A stretch of DNA of 64,000 nt from Homoserinimonas sedimenticola. GTDB taxonomy: Bacteria > Actinomycetota > Actinomycetes > Actinomycetales > Microbacteriaceae. The position numbers were made by a program, and so were the translations under genes. The stretch lies in the NCBI RefSeq assembly GCF_026094475.1, contig NZ_JAPELL010000001.1, positions 2,070,326-2,134,325 on the forward strand, in the 5' to 3' direction. Shown piece after piece: positions 42,952 to 51,252 of this stretch (position 1 is its first letter; every line of letters begins with the position of its first letter). The notes beneath the pieces were generated by a model. That model did not search any database, was not told the DNA's origin, and saw only the letters and a program-made list of their open reading frames with translations.

Positions 42952-44071
42952 CGCCCCCGCCTACCGTTCGCCGTGGCTCAAGCGCCCCGGCGCGGTCGAG
43001 GCGGAGGGTGCGGATGCCGGCGTTGCCGCCCACTACGGCGATCCGGCACGGGAGCAGCGCGAGCTCGAGGCGGGCCGCGCGCTCGTCGACCTCTCGCACC
43101 GCGGGGTCGTGACCCTCTCGGGCCCCGACCGCCTCACCTGGCTCGACTCCATCAGCAGCCAAGCGATCGCGGCGCTGCAGCCAGGCGACTCGGCCGAGAC
43201 CCTCATCCTCGACCCCCACGGACACATCGAGCACGCGGCGCGCCTCATCGATGACGGCGAGTCCACCTGGCTCCTCCTCGATGCCGCGCAGGTCGAACCG
43301 CTCATGGCGTGGCTTCTTCGCATGCGCTTCATGATGCGGGTCGAGATCGACGACCGGTCGGCGGATGTCGCGACCCTCGGCCTCCTCGCGGAGCCCGGCA
43401 CCCTCGGGGTCGAGCCCGCCATGGGCGCGGGGCTGCCGCTCGTGTGGCGCGACCCGTGGCCGAGCGTTGTCTCGGGCGGATGGCAGTACGCGGGGGACGA
43501 GCATCCGGCGGGCTCCTTCGACTACCGCGAGGTGCTCGTGCCGCGTTCCGCTCTCGCGGCGACGGATGCCCCGGCCGCGGGCGTGCTCGCACTCGAGGCG
43601 CTGCGCATCGCCGCGTGGCGGCCGCGTTTCGCGAACGAGGTCGACGAGCGCAGCATCCCCCACGAGCTCGACTGGTTGCGCACCGCGGTGCACCTCAGCA
43701 AGGGGTGCTACCGCGGCCAGGAGACGGTCGCCAAGGTGCACAATCTCGGCCACCCGCCGAGGCGGCTCGTGATGCTGCACCTCGATGGTTCCGACGCGAT
43801 CCTTCCCCGGCGCGGCGACGCCGTCATGCTCGACGATCGCGCGATCGGGGAGGTGACCTCGGTCGGGCGCCATCACGAGCTGGGCCCGGTGGCGCTCGCG
43901 GTCGTCAAGCGTTCCGCCGATCCGGCGGCGACCCTCACGGTCGTCACGGAGGAGGGAAGCGTCGCGGCGGGGCAGGAGGTCATCGTTCCTCCCGGGGCGG
44001 GAGCGACGGCGCAGGTGCAACGGGTTCCCCGGCTCGGCGCCGCCACGCGTCCCAGCAGGCCCACGGCGTAA
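42941..44071 (+). CDS. ygfZ: Folate-binding YgfZ-family protein
   Basis: A 376-residue aminomethyltransferase-fold protein. The diagnostic motif KGCYRGQETVAKVHNLG is near residue 255, with the conserved Cys. The N-terminal part DRLTWLDSISSQAIAALQPG is GcvT-like. YgfZ uses tetrahydrofolate in assembly or repair of certain Fe-S enzymes. The GTG at 42941 is preferred: GAGG lies 7 nt upstream and the gene then overlaps the nitrobindin stop by 11 nt. The FUSC gene starts 5 nt after its stop. Confidence 0.92.
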   Translation: MSTDAPAYRSPWLKRPGAVEAEGADAGVAAHYGDPAREQRELEAGRALVDLSHRGVVTLSGPDRLTWLDSISSQAIAALQPGDSAETLILDPHGHIEHAARLIDDGESTWLLLDAAQVEPLMAWLLRMRFMMRVEIDDRSADVATLGLLAEPGTLGVEPAMGAGLPLVWRDPWPSVVSGGWQYAGDEHPAGSFDYREVLVPRSALAATDAPAAGVLALEALRIAAWRPRFANEVDERSIPHELDWLRTAVHLSKGCYRGQETVAKVHNLGHPPRRLVMLHLDGSDAILPRRGDAVMLDDRAIGEVTSVGRHHELGPVALAVVKRSADPAATLTVVTEEGSVAAGQEVIVPPGAGATAQVQRVPRLGAATRPSRPTA

Positions 44072-44076
44072 TCGCA

Positions 44077-45177
44077 ATGCCCGACCCCGGTGGCCGCCTC
44101 GAGCGCCGACTCAACCGACGTCTCGACACGCGCGCCGCCCTCGCCCGCGCCGGCGAGTCCCTGCCCGCCGTCCTGCAGATCGTCATCGCGGCGACCCTCG
44201 CCTACGTGATCACCCACGACCTGCTGGACCACAGCACTCCGGCAGTCGCCCTCATCTCCACCATCACGATCCTCGGCTTCTCCCGCGACGCGAGACCCAA
44301 GCGCGTCCTCGAGTCGGCCATCGGCATCCTCACGGGCATCGTGTTGAGCGAAGTCGCCTTCCTCATCGTGGGAAGCGGGTGGTGGCAGATCGCGCTCGTG
44401 CTGGCCCTCACCCTGCTGGTGGCGCGGCTGCTGTCGCCGAGCGCGCCCTTCGCGATCGCTGCGGGCGTTCAGGCGACCCTGGTCATGGTCATGCCGGCCC
44501 CCGACGGGGGCGTCTTCACGCGAAGCGTCGACGGTCTCGTCGGCGGGGTCGTGGCGCTCGCCGTCACGGCGCTGTTTCCGCGCGACCCGCGGCGCATTGC
44601 GCGACGGGATGCCCGGCGCATGGTCGCGACGCTGCGCGAGTCCCTCGACTCCCTCATCGAGGCCCTGCGTGACGCCCACGAGCCGGCGGCGAGCCTGGCA
44701 CTTACGCGCCTTCGGCGCACCCAGGGCTTCCTCGACGCGTGGTCGCAGTCGCAGGAATCCGCCATCGCGATCGCCCGCATCTCGCCCTTCCTGCGCAGGC
44801 ACCTGCCCACGCTGCGATACCAGTCAGACGTACTGACGGGCCTCGACCTCGCGGCGCGCCACCTGCGGGTCATCACGCGCCGCGTCGCGTTCCTCGTGCG
44901 CGACGGGGAGCGCAGGCCGGCGCTCGCCGCCCTGTTCGAGCCGATCGCGGAGGCGGTGGCCCTGCTCGGTGAGAGCGTGCAGGACCCCGCTCTCGCCCTT
45001 CAGGCCCGCGATGTGCTGCTGGAGATCATGCCCACGCTCGACCCCGCAGCGACGCTCCCGGGTGCACGGATGCCCACCTCGATCATCGTCCACCTCATAC
45101 GTCCCCTCGCGGTCGACCTGCTGGTGGCGACGGGCATGCAGGCGGATGAGGCGCGTGCCCTACTTCCCGAGGTTTGA
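44077..45177 (+). CDS. FUSC-family (aromatic acid exporter-like) membrane protein
   Basis: A 366-residue protein with an N-terminal block of about six membrane helices (residues 25-165), including LQIVIAATLAYVITHDLL and LVGGVVALAVTALFP. A soluble helical C-terminal half follows. This layout and the FPRDPRRIARRDARRM segment after the last helix match FUSC/DUF939-type proteins, some of which export aromatic carboxylic acids. Substrate is unknown. It follows ygfZ by 5 nt with no strong ribosome-binding site and is probably in the same transcript. Confidence 0.8.
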   Translation: MPDPGGRLERRLNRRLDTRAALARAGESLPAVLQIVIAATLAYVITHDLLDHSTPAVALISTITILGFSRDARPKRVLESAIGILTGIVLSEVAFLIVGSGWWQIALVLALTLLVARLLSPSAPFAIAAGVQATLVMVMPAPDGGVFTRSVDGLVGGVVALAVTALFPRDPRRIARRDARRMVATLRESLDSLIEALRDAHEPAASLALTRLRRTQGFLDAWSQSQESAIAIARISPFLRRHLPTLRYQSDVLTGLDLAARHLRVITRRVAFLVRDGERRPALAALFEPIAEAVALLGESVQDPALALQARDVLLEIMPTLDPAATLPGARMPTSIIVHLIRPLAVDLLVATGMQADEARALLPEV

Positions 45178-45204
45178 TCGGCCACGGCTCAGTACACTTG
45201 CCGC

Positions 45205-45951
45205 ATGACCTACACGCTCATCCTCCTTCGTCATGGCCGCAGCGACTGGAACGAGAAGAACCTCTTCACCGGGTGGGTGGACGTGCCACTCACGGAGGAG
45301 GGCCGCGCCGAGGGTCGCCGCGCGGGCGAGCTCATGGCGGAGGCGGGTCTGCTGCCCGACATCCTGCACACCTCGCTCCTCAAGCGTGCGATTCACACGG
45401 CTAACCTCGCCCTCGAGGCGTGCGACCGCGACTGGATCGACGTGACTCGTCACTGGCGGCTCAACGAGCGCCACTACGGCGCCCTCCAGGGGCTCAACAA
45501 GGCCGACACGCTGGAGAAGTACGGCGAGGAGCTCTTCATGACGTGGCGCCGCAGCTTCGACACGCCCCCGCCGCCCCTCGACGACGACAGCGAGTTCTCG
45601 CAGGCCCACGACGTGCGCTACGCGGGCCTGGGCGACGACCTTCCTCGCACGGAATGCCTCAAGGACGTCATCGAGCGGATGCTGCCCTACTGGGAGTCCG
45701 ACATCACGCCCGACCTTGCGGCGGGCAAGAACGTGCTCGTGACGGCGCACGGCAACTCGCTGCGCGCCCTCGTCAAGCACCTGGACGGCATCTCGGACGA
45801 CGACATCGCGGCCCTCAACATCCCCACGGGCATCCCGCTCGTCTATGAACTCGGCGAGGACTTCATGCCGGTCGCGCCCTCGCGCTACCTCGACCCGGAG
45901 GCGGCCGCCGCTGGTGCCGCGGCCGTCGCGGCGCAGGGTTCGAAGCACTAG
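45205..45951 (+). CDS. gpmA: 2,3-bisphosphoglycerate-dependent phosphoglycerate mutase
   Basis: A 248-residue glycolytic mutase interconverting 3- and 2-phosphoglycerate. [20 protein letters not shown] contains the phosphorylated His (RHG), and [17 protein letters not shown] and [15 protein letters not shown] carry the other active-site residues. An Ala-rich C-terminal tail is present. TACACT (45193-45198) ends 6 nt before the ATG without a Shine-Dalgarno, suggesting a leaderless mRNA. Placement next to phoU-senX3-regX3 is conserved in actinobacteria. A 17-bp hairpin terminator follows. Confidence 0.96.
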   Translation: MTYTLILLRHGRSDWNEKNLFTGWVDVPLTEEGRAEGRRAGELMAEAGLLPDILHTSLLKRAIHTANLALEACDRDWIDVTRHWRLNERHYGALQGLNKADTLEKYGEELFMTWRRSFDTPPPPLDDDSEFSQAHDVRYAGLGDDLPRTECLKDVIERMLPYWESDITPDLAAGKNVLVTAHGNSLRALVKHLDGISDDDIAALNIPTGIPLVYELGEDFMPVAPSRYLDPEAAAAGAAAVAAQGSKH

Positions 45952-45975
45952 CCGCCCGGCAGGCAACTGAGAACC

Positions 45976-46016
45976 GAGAAGGGGCCCTTCCCGCGTGGTG
46001 GGAAGGGCCCCTTCTC
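45976..46016. terminator. Bidirectional terminator between gpmA and phoU
   Basis: GAGAAGGGGCCCTTCCC (45976-45992) pairs perfectly over 17 bp with 46000-46016 around a 7-nt loop. It lies between convergent genes and should stop transcription from both. Confidence 0.88.
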
Positions 46017-46042
46017 GTCATTCAGGCGCGAGGGGAGCCGCG

Positions 46043-46696
46043 TCAGTCCTCGACGGGGATCCAGTCGCCCGTCGCGAGGTACTGCACCTTCTTCGCGATC
46101 GAGACGGCGTGGTCGGCGAAGCGCTCGTGGTAGCGCGAGGCGAGGGTTGCGTCGACCGTGTCCTCCGCGCCGCCCTTCCACTTCTCGCCCAGCACGGTGT
46201 CGAAGACGCTGAGGTGCAGCGCGTCGACCTTGTCGTCGTCGTTGCGAATCTCCTCCGCGAGACGCACGTCCTCCGTGCGCAGGAGCTCGGCGAGCTTGCG
46301 GGCCATCGCCACATCGAGCTGGCCCATCTCCGCGAAGGTGGGCCGGAGCGTCTTGGGCACGACCTTCTCGGGGAAGCGGTAACGGGCGAGCTGCGCGATG
46401 TGCTCGGCCATGTCCCCCATCCGCTCGAGGGAGGCGGAGATGCGTAGCGCGCTGACGACGATGCGAAGGTCGCGGGCGACGGGCTGCTGGCGGGCGAGGA
46501 TGTTGATGGCCAGTTCGTCGAGGCTGATGGCGAGTTCGTCGATCTTGTCGTCGTCGGCGATGACCGCCTCCGCGAGGGAGACGTTGGACTCGCTGAAGGC
46601 GCGCGTCGCATTCTCGATGGATATCGCCACGAGGCTCGCGATCTCGACGAGGCGCTCCTGAACTTCCTGGAGCTCCTGCTGGAAAACTTCGCGCAT
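46043..46696 (-). CDS. phoU: Phosphate-specific transport regulator PhoU
   Basis: A 217-residue protein with two PhoU three-helix bundles, residues about 10-100 and 115-205. Family motifs are DDDKIDELAISLDELAINIL and NDDDKVDALHLSVF, the two E/DxxxD metal-site repeats. PhoU keeps the phosphate sensor kinase in its repressing state when Pst transport is adequate. It is divergent from senX3-regX3, its likely signalling partner, with a PHO box between. Pst genes lie 18 kb away rather than adjacent. Confidence 0.95.
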   Translation of the reverse strand: MREVFQQELQEVQERLVEIASLVAISIENATRAFSESNVSLAEAVIADDDKIDELAISLDELAINILARQQPVARDLRIVVSALRISASLERMGDMAEHIAQLARYRFPEKVVPKTLRPTFAEMGQLDVAMARKLAELLRTEDVRLAEEIRNDDDKVDALHLSVFDTVLGEKWKGGAEDTVDATLASRYHERFADHAVSIAKKVQYLATGDWIPVED

Positions 46697-46767
46697 CGGC
46701 GGTTCCTCATTCCTCGCGGTTCGGTGCGGCGGGGGCGTCCCCGCACAATCCCGGCCATCCTGTCTCC

Positions 46768-46800
46768 GCGAGGTTAACGCGCGGTGAGCATCCGTTGAAC
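46768..46800. promoter_or_regulatory. PHO box between phoU and senX3
   Basis: On the - strand three contiguous 11-nt units read GTTCAACGGAT, GCTCACCGCGC, GTTAACCTCGC. The last base of the box lies 71 nt before the senX3 start and 72 nt before phoU on the other side, so it can serve both genes. Confidence 0.7.
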
Positions 46801-46871
46801 ACCTCGGCGTCTGCGGCCGAACCTGCTTGGACCCGGACGGACGGGCTCGACTTATAACTAATCTAGTCGCT

Positions 46872-48089
46872 ATGGAACCCAGCGTGCTGGTTGCCCTGTC
46901 GTTGGTCTTCGGCGTAGCCGTGGGCGCTGCGCTGGTCAGCTTGATCCACTATGCGGCGCGCCGCGGAGAGCGCGCGGCCGCGGTTGTGCGCGGCGGCGTG
47001 CCCGACGGGGTCGATCAGGTTCTCGACGCTCTCGAGTCCGCCGGGGTCGTGCTCGACCCCTCCAACAACGTCGTCAAGGCTTCACCCGGCGCGCTCGCCT
47101 TCGGGCTCGTGTGGAACCAGTCGCTCGTGCATCCGGAGCTCGTCGCCCTCGTCGATCGGGTGCGCCGCGAGGGTGAGGCGCTCTCGGAGGAGGTGCAACT
47201 CGCGCGCGGTCCTTTCGGCGACGCCAACGTTCACCTCTTCGTGCGCGTCGCGCGCATCGGCTCGCGCTTTGTGCTCCTGCTCGCGGAGGATCGCACGGAG
47301 GCGTATCGGCTCGACGAGGTGCGGCGGGACTTCGTCGCCAACATCAGTCACGAGCTCAAGACGCCGATCGGCGCGGTGGGCCTTCTCGCCGAGGCTCTGC
47401 AGTCCGCCTCGAACGACCCCGAGCAGGTCAAGCGTTTCGCGAAGCGGCTCACGAAGGAGTCCGACCGGCTCGCCCGCATCACGAAGGAGATCATCGAGCT
47501 CTCCCGGCTGCAGGCCGCGGATGCTCTCGCCAAACCGGAACTGCTCGAGGTCGACGACATCGTCGCGGCGGCGGTCGACGCGAGCCGTGTCGCGGCCGAT
47601 GAGCACCGCATCCTGCTGGTGACGGGTGGGGACACGGGCGCCCAGGTCTACGGCGACGAGCCGGTGCTGATCGCGGCGGTGCACAACCTTGTCGCGAACG
47701 CAGTGCAGTACTCGCCGGACAACTCCCGGGTGGGCGTGGGCGTCACGCATGCGAACGGCGTCGTTGAGATCGCCGTCACCGACCAGGGCATGGGCATTCC
47801 CGAGGAGGACCTCGAGCGCGTCTTCGAGCGCTTCTACCGCATCGACCCGGCACGCGCCCGCAACACGGGAGGCACGGGTCTCGGCCTCGCGATCGTCAAA
47901 CATGCCGTGCAGAACCATGGCGGCGACGTGCGCGTCTGGTCCCAGGTGGGCCGCGGCTCGACGTTCACGATCCGCCTTCCCGAGGCGTCCCACGAGTCGC
48001 TCTCCGCCATGACGGATGCCTCGCCCCCCGCTTCTCTCTCACCAACGCCAGCCCCGGCCCCTGCCATCACTCTCAAGGGAGTCTCGTGA
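46872..48089 (+). CDS. senX3: Phosphate sensor histidine kinase SenX3
   Basis: A 405-residue kinase. One N-terminal membrane helix (SVLVALSLVFGVAVGAALVS) is followed by a PAS-like region (about 45-140), a HisKA domain with the phospho-acceptor His160 in NISHELKTPIG, and a HATPase with VHNLVANAVQYSPDN, TDQGMGIPEEDLERVFERFY and TGGTGLGLAIVKH. A Pro/Ser tail follows. It phosphorylates RegX3 at low phosphate. TAATCT (46859-46864) ends 7 nt before the ATG, so the mRNA is probably leaderless and the shorter start at 46872 is right. The stop overlaps regX3 as GTGA. Confidence 0.94.
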   Translation: MEPSVLVALSLVFGVAVGAALVSLIHYAARRGERAAAVVRGGVPDGVDQVLDALESAGVVLDPSNNVVKASPGALAFGLVWNQSLVHPELVALVDRVRREGEALSEEVQLARGPFGDANVHLFVRVARIGSRFVLLLAEDRTEAYRLDEVRRDFVANISHELKTPIGAVGLLAEALQSASNDPEQVKRFAKRLTKESDRLARITKEIIELSRLQAADALAKPELLEVDDIVAAAVDASRVAADEHRILLVTGGDTGAQVYGDEPVLIAAVHNLVANAVQYSPDNSRVGVGVTHANGVVEIAVTDQGMGIPEEDLERVFERFYRIDPARARNTGGTGLGLAIVKHAVQNHGGDVRVWSQVGRGSTFTIRLPEASHESLSAMTDASPPASLSPTPAPAPAITLKGVS

Positions 48090-48778
48090 CCCGCATCCTG
48101 ATCGTCGAAGACGAACGTTCACTGAGCGAGCCGCTCGAATACCTGCTCACGAAGGAGGGCTACGAGGTCACGATCGCCGACGACGGTAACGCCGCCATGG
48201 ACGTGTTCGAGCGCGGCGGTATCGACCTCGTGCTGCTCGACCTCATGATCCCGGGCATCTCCGGCACCGAAGTGTGCCGGCGCATTCGTGCCGTGTCGAC
48301 GCTGCCGATCATCATGCTCACGGCCAAGGACAGCGAGGTCGATATCGTCGTCGGCCTGGAACTGGGAGCCGATGACTACGTCACCAAGCCGTATTCCTCG
48401 CGCGAGCTGCTCGCTCGCGTGCGCGCAGTGCTCCGGCGTCGCGTGGAACCGGTCGAGGACTTCGATCCCGCTGTGGTCGAGGTGGGCGGCGTGCGGATGG
48501 ACACCGACCGTCACACGGTCGAGGTTGATGGCGCCGAGGTCCCCATGCCGCTCAAGGAGTTCGAGCTGCTCGAGGTGCTCCTGCGCAATGCCGGTCGCGT
48601 GCTCACCCGCGGCCAGCTGATCGATCGTGTGTGGGGCTCCGACTACTTCGGAGACACTAAGACGCTCGACGTACACATCAAGCGCATCCGTTCGAAGATC
48701 GAGAAGTCGCCTTCGGAGCCGGCGCTCCTGGTGACGGTGCGCGGCCTCGGTTATCGATTCGAGGATGCGACGCAGTAG
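48086..48778 (+). CDS. regX3: Phosphate response regulator RegX3
   Basis: A 230-residue OmpR-family regulator. The receiver has phospho-acceptor Asp52 in LVLLDLMIPGISG and the conserved VTKPYSSRELLAR. The winged helix contains MPLKEFELLEVLLRNAGRVL and RVWGSDYFGDTKTLDVHIKR. It should bind the 11-nt PHO-box repeats found upstream of pstS1 and between phoU and senX3. It starts with GTG overlapping the senX3 stop, so kinase and regulator are co-translated. The downstream region carries two copies of a 15-bp repeat. Confidence 0.95.
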   Translation: MTRILIVEDERSLSEPLEYLLTKEGYEVTIADDGNAAMDVFERGGIDLVLLDLMIPGISGTEVCRRIRAVSTLPIIMLTAKDSEVDIVVGLELGADDYVTKPYSSRELLARVRAVLRRRVEPVEDFDPAVVEVGGVRMDTDRHTVEVDGAEVPMPLKEFELLEVLLRNAGRVLTRGQLIDRVWGSDYFGDTKTLDVHIKRIRSKIEKSPSEPALLVTVRGLGYRFEDATQ

Positions 48779-48785
48779 TCGCTCA

Positions 48786-48820
48786 CGCGGATAGAGCAGT
48801 TTTTCCGCGGATAGAGCAGT
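48786..48820. repeat. 15-bp direct repeat at 20-bp period after regX3
   Basis: CGCGGATAGAGCAGT occurs at 48786-48800 and 48806-48820, separated by TTTTC. GCGGA in the first copy and TCCGC before the second could form a weak hairpin with T-rich loop. It fills the gap between convergent regX3 and the lipoprotein gene. Confidence 0.8.
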
Positions 48821-48835
48821 GCCTCCCGGGGAGGG

Positions 48836-49297
48836 CTACGGCAGCAGCTCTTCGTACTCGCGAAGTGAGCTGTCGAGCACGGGCACGAGCAGCTGCTTGC
48901 CGGTCTCGTCGCCGTGCTGGACGAAGACGGGGAAGAGCGAGCCGGGCTCGGCGTCGATGTCCTCGAGTTCGAAGGGTTCCTCGGTGCCGATGCTCGTGTA
49001 GTCACCGGGGGCGACGGTGACGGTGCGGTCGACCGTGCCGCCCGCGCCCTCGTACTGCACCGTGACGCGGGCACGCTCGGTGCCCGTGTTGGCGAAGTTG
49101 GCGACGAGGTTGCCGCTTGCGCCGTCCTCACTGATGACGAGCGCGTTGAGCACGCGGACGGTGCCGAGGGTCGCGCCGACGCCGTCGCTTGCGTCGTAGT
49201 CGTCAGTCGTGGCCTGGGGGGTGATGAACGCGCAACCGCTGGCGGCGAGGGCGATGCTCGCCGAGAGGGCGATGGTGGCGGCGATTCGTGCTCTCAC
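48836..49297 (-). CDS. Small lipoprotein of unknown function
   Basis: A 153-residue predicted lipoprotein. The signal peptide ALSASIALAASGCAF places the lipidated Cys near residue 20. The mature part is beta-rich and acidic (TLGTVRVLNALVISEDGASG, VTVAPGDYTSIGTEEPFELE), ending in REYEELLP. DNA sequence upstream favours the GTG at 49297, with GGAGGG just before it, over earlier in-frame starts. Genes of this type next to carD are common in actinobacteria, but no function is known to me. Confidence 0.8.
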   Translation of the reverse strand: MRARIAATIALSASIALAASGCAFITPQATTDDYDASDGVGATLGTVRVLNALVISEDGASGNLVANFANTGTERARVTVQYEGAGGTVDRTVTVAPGDYTSIGTEEPFELEDIDAEPGSLFPVFVQHGDETGKQLLVPVLDSSLREYEELLP

Positions 49298-49463
49298 GGG
49301 GAACCCTCCAGGTGAGTGGTACTGGTGCGATGGGTGGCGAGAGTTCTCCCGCCGAAGTCGATCAGAGTTTATCCTACGGGTGACGGGCCGCTGGGCCCCC
49401 GCGGGCAGGCAAAAGGGGGACACCCCTGTGCTAAACTGGGGGCCACGGAACGGAGCTTAACCC

Positions 49464-49946
49464 ATGCTTTTCGAGGTCGGCGAAACCGTCGTTTACCCGC
49501 ACCACGGTGCTGCAACCATCATTGAGGTCAAGAAGCGCGTCATCAAGGGCGAGGAGAAGGTTTACCTCAAGCTCAATGTGACGCAGGGCGACCTCACGAT
49601 CGAGGTGCCCGCAGACAATGTGGATCTCGTCGGAGTTCGCGATGTGATCGGCCAGGACGGCCTCGACAAGGTCTTCGAGGTGCTTCGCGCCCCCTTCACC
49701 GAGGAGCCGACCAACTGGTCGCGCCGTTACAAGGCGAATCTCGAGAAGCTCGCCTCGGGTGACGTCATCAAGGTGTCGGAGGTCGTGCGCGACCTGTGGC
49801 GCCGCGATCAGGACCGCGGCCTTTCGGCCGGTGAGAAGCGGATGCTCGCAAAGGCCCGCCAGATTCTCGTCTCCGAGCTCGCCCTCGCTGAGAAGACCGA
49901 CGAGGAGAAGGCTTCGGGAATGCTCGACGAGGTCCTCGCCTCCTAA
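49464..49946 (+). CDS. carD: CarD-type RNA polymerase-binding transcription factor
   Basis: A 160-residue protein. Residues 1-60 form the RNA polymerase-interaction domain ([20 protein letters not shown]), and the helical C-terminal DNA-binding part follows with [16 protein letters not shown] and [20 protein letters not shown]. CarD stabilises open complexes at rRNA and many other promoters. A GGAG ribosome-binding site lies upstream, and TAAACT (49432-49437) is a good -10 with a TGTGC extension. The order carD-ispDF-cysS-rlmB is the usual actinobacterial one. Confidence 0.96.
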   Translation: MLFEVGETVVYPHHGAATIIEVKKRVIKGEEKVYLKLNVTQGDLTIEVPADNVDLVGVRDVIGQDGLDKVFEVLRAPFTEEPTNWSRRYKANLEKLASGDVIKVSEVVRDLWRRDQDRGLSAGEKRMLAKARQILVSELALAEKTDEEKASGMLDEVLAS

Positions 49947-49965
49947 GCGTTTCATCACGACTTCA

Positions 49966-49996
49966 GGCCCCGCACACCATCGCCGGTGTCGGGGCC
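49966..49996 (+). terminator. Hairpin after carD
   Basis: GGCCCCG-c-ACACC (49966-49978) pairs with GGTGTCGGGGCC (49985-49996), one bulged C, 6-nt loop. It begins 19 nt after the carD stop and is followed by TTCGTCGTT. It should separate carD from ispDF. Confidence 0.65.
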
Positions 49997-50029
49997 TTCG
50001 TCGTTCCCGGCCCCGCTACGCTCGTAGGC

Positions 50030-51205
50030 ATGCATGAGTCTCGCACCGCCGTCGTGATCGTGGCCGCGGGCAGCGGCAGCAGGCTGGGGCTCGGTGAGCC
50101 CAAGGCTTTCGTGCGGGTGGCGGGGCGGTCGCTCCTGGAGCGGGCCGTGGCATCCGTCATCGGCATGAGGGAGGCGACGCAGATCGTGGTCGTGGCTCCC
50201 GCCGATCGCCGCGCGCAGGCCGAAGCGCTTGCGCGCGACGCTGCGGGGCGCGCGTCGGGCTTCGTCACGGTCGTCGCGGGAGGGCCGTCGCGTCAGGGTT
50301 CTGTCGCGGCGGGACTGGCTGCCGTGGGCGCCTCCGTCGAGATCGTGCTGGTGCATGATGCCGCGAGGGCCCTGACGCCCTCGGCGCTCTTTGACGAGGT
50401 CGCGGATGCCGTACGGGCGTCGGGAAATGGTGTGGTGCCGGTGCTGCCCGTCTCTGACACCATCAAGCGGCTCGGCCGCGAGGGGCAGGTCGTGGGCACT
50501 CCCGATCGTTCAGAACTCGCGGCGGCGCAGACCCCGCAGGGCTTCCCGCGCGAGCCCCTGGTGGCGGCGTATGCTGCCACCGACGTCGAGCACACGGATG
50601 ACGCAGCACTCTTCGCGGCCGCCGGCCAGGCCGTCACGGCGGTCGCGGGGGATGCGCTCGCCTTCAAGATCACGACGCCCTGGGATCTGGCGCGCGCCGA
50701 GAGCCTGCTGCAATCGAACGGCGAAGCGGCAATAGCGCTCCGCACGGGCGTGGGCGTCGATGTGCATGCATTCGATGCCGAGAGCCCCCTCTGGCTCGGC
50801 GGCCTCTATTGGCCGGACGAGGAGGGGCTCAAGGGGCACAGCGATGGGGATGCGCTCTGCCACGCCGTGTGTGACGCGTTGCTCTCGGCGGCGGGCCTCG
50901 GCGATATCGGCGGCCGCTTCGGGACCTCGGATGACCGCTTCGCGGGCGCACACGGGGACGTCTTCATCGGCGAGACGGTGCGTCTCGTGGCGGGGGCGGG
51001 CTTCGAGGTCGTCAACGTGGCGGTGCAGCTCATCGCCAACCGGCCTCGCCTCGCGGGACGCCGCTTTGAGCTCGAGCAGAACCTGAGTGGTCTCGTCGGC
51101 GCACCCGTGAGCGTCTCCGCGACGACGACCGACGGCTTGGGCTTCGCCGGGCGGGGGGAGGGCCTGACGGCGATCGCGACGGCGCTCATCCGCTCAGGAG
51201 GGTAG
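50030..51205 (+). CDS. ispDF: Bifunctional IspD-IspF of the MEP isoprenoid pathway
   Basis: A 391-residue fusion. Residues 1-230 are IspD, the MEP cytidylyltransferase, with VIVAAGSGSRLGLGEPKAF, VHDAARALTP and TPQGFPREPL. Residues about 233-391 are IspF, MEcPP synthase, starting VGVDVHAFD with the metal ligands Asp and His, then LKGHSDGDALCHAVCDALLS and GLGFAGRGEGLTAIA. Fusion of the two enzymes occurs in several bacterial groups. TACGCT (50017-50022) ends 7 nt before the ATG, suggesting a leaderless mRNA. cysS follows 47 nt after the stop. Confidence 0.95.
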   Translation: MHESRTAVVIVAAGSGSRLGLGEPKAFVRVAGRSLLERAVASVIGMREATQIVVVAPADRRAQAEALARDAAGRASGFVTVVAGGPSRQGSVAAGLAAVGASVEIVLVHDAARALTPSALFDEVADAVRASGNGVVPVLPVSDTIKRLGREGQVVGTPDRSELAAAQTPQGFPREPLVAAYAATDVEHTDDAALFAAAGQAVTAVAGDALAFKITTPWDLARAESLLQSNGEAAIALRTGVGVDVHAFDAESPLWLGGLYWPDEEGLKGHSDGDALCHAVCDALLSAAGLGDIGGRFGTSDDRFAGAHGDVFIGETVRLVAGAGFEVVNVAVQLIANRPRLAGRRFELEQNLSGLVGAPVSVSATTTDGLGFAGRGEGLTAIATALIRSGG

Positions 51206-51252
51206 GGCATCCGCCCAGCCGACGGCATCCGCACCTCGAATAAGCTGGCTGT

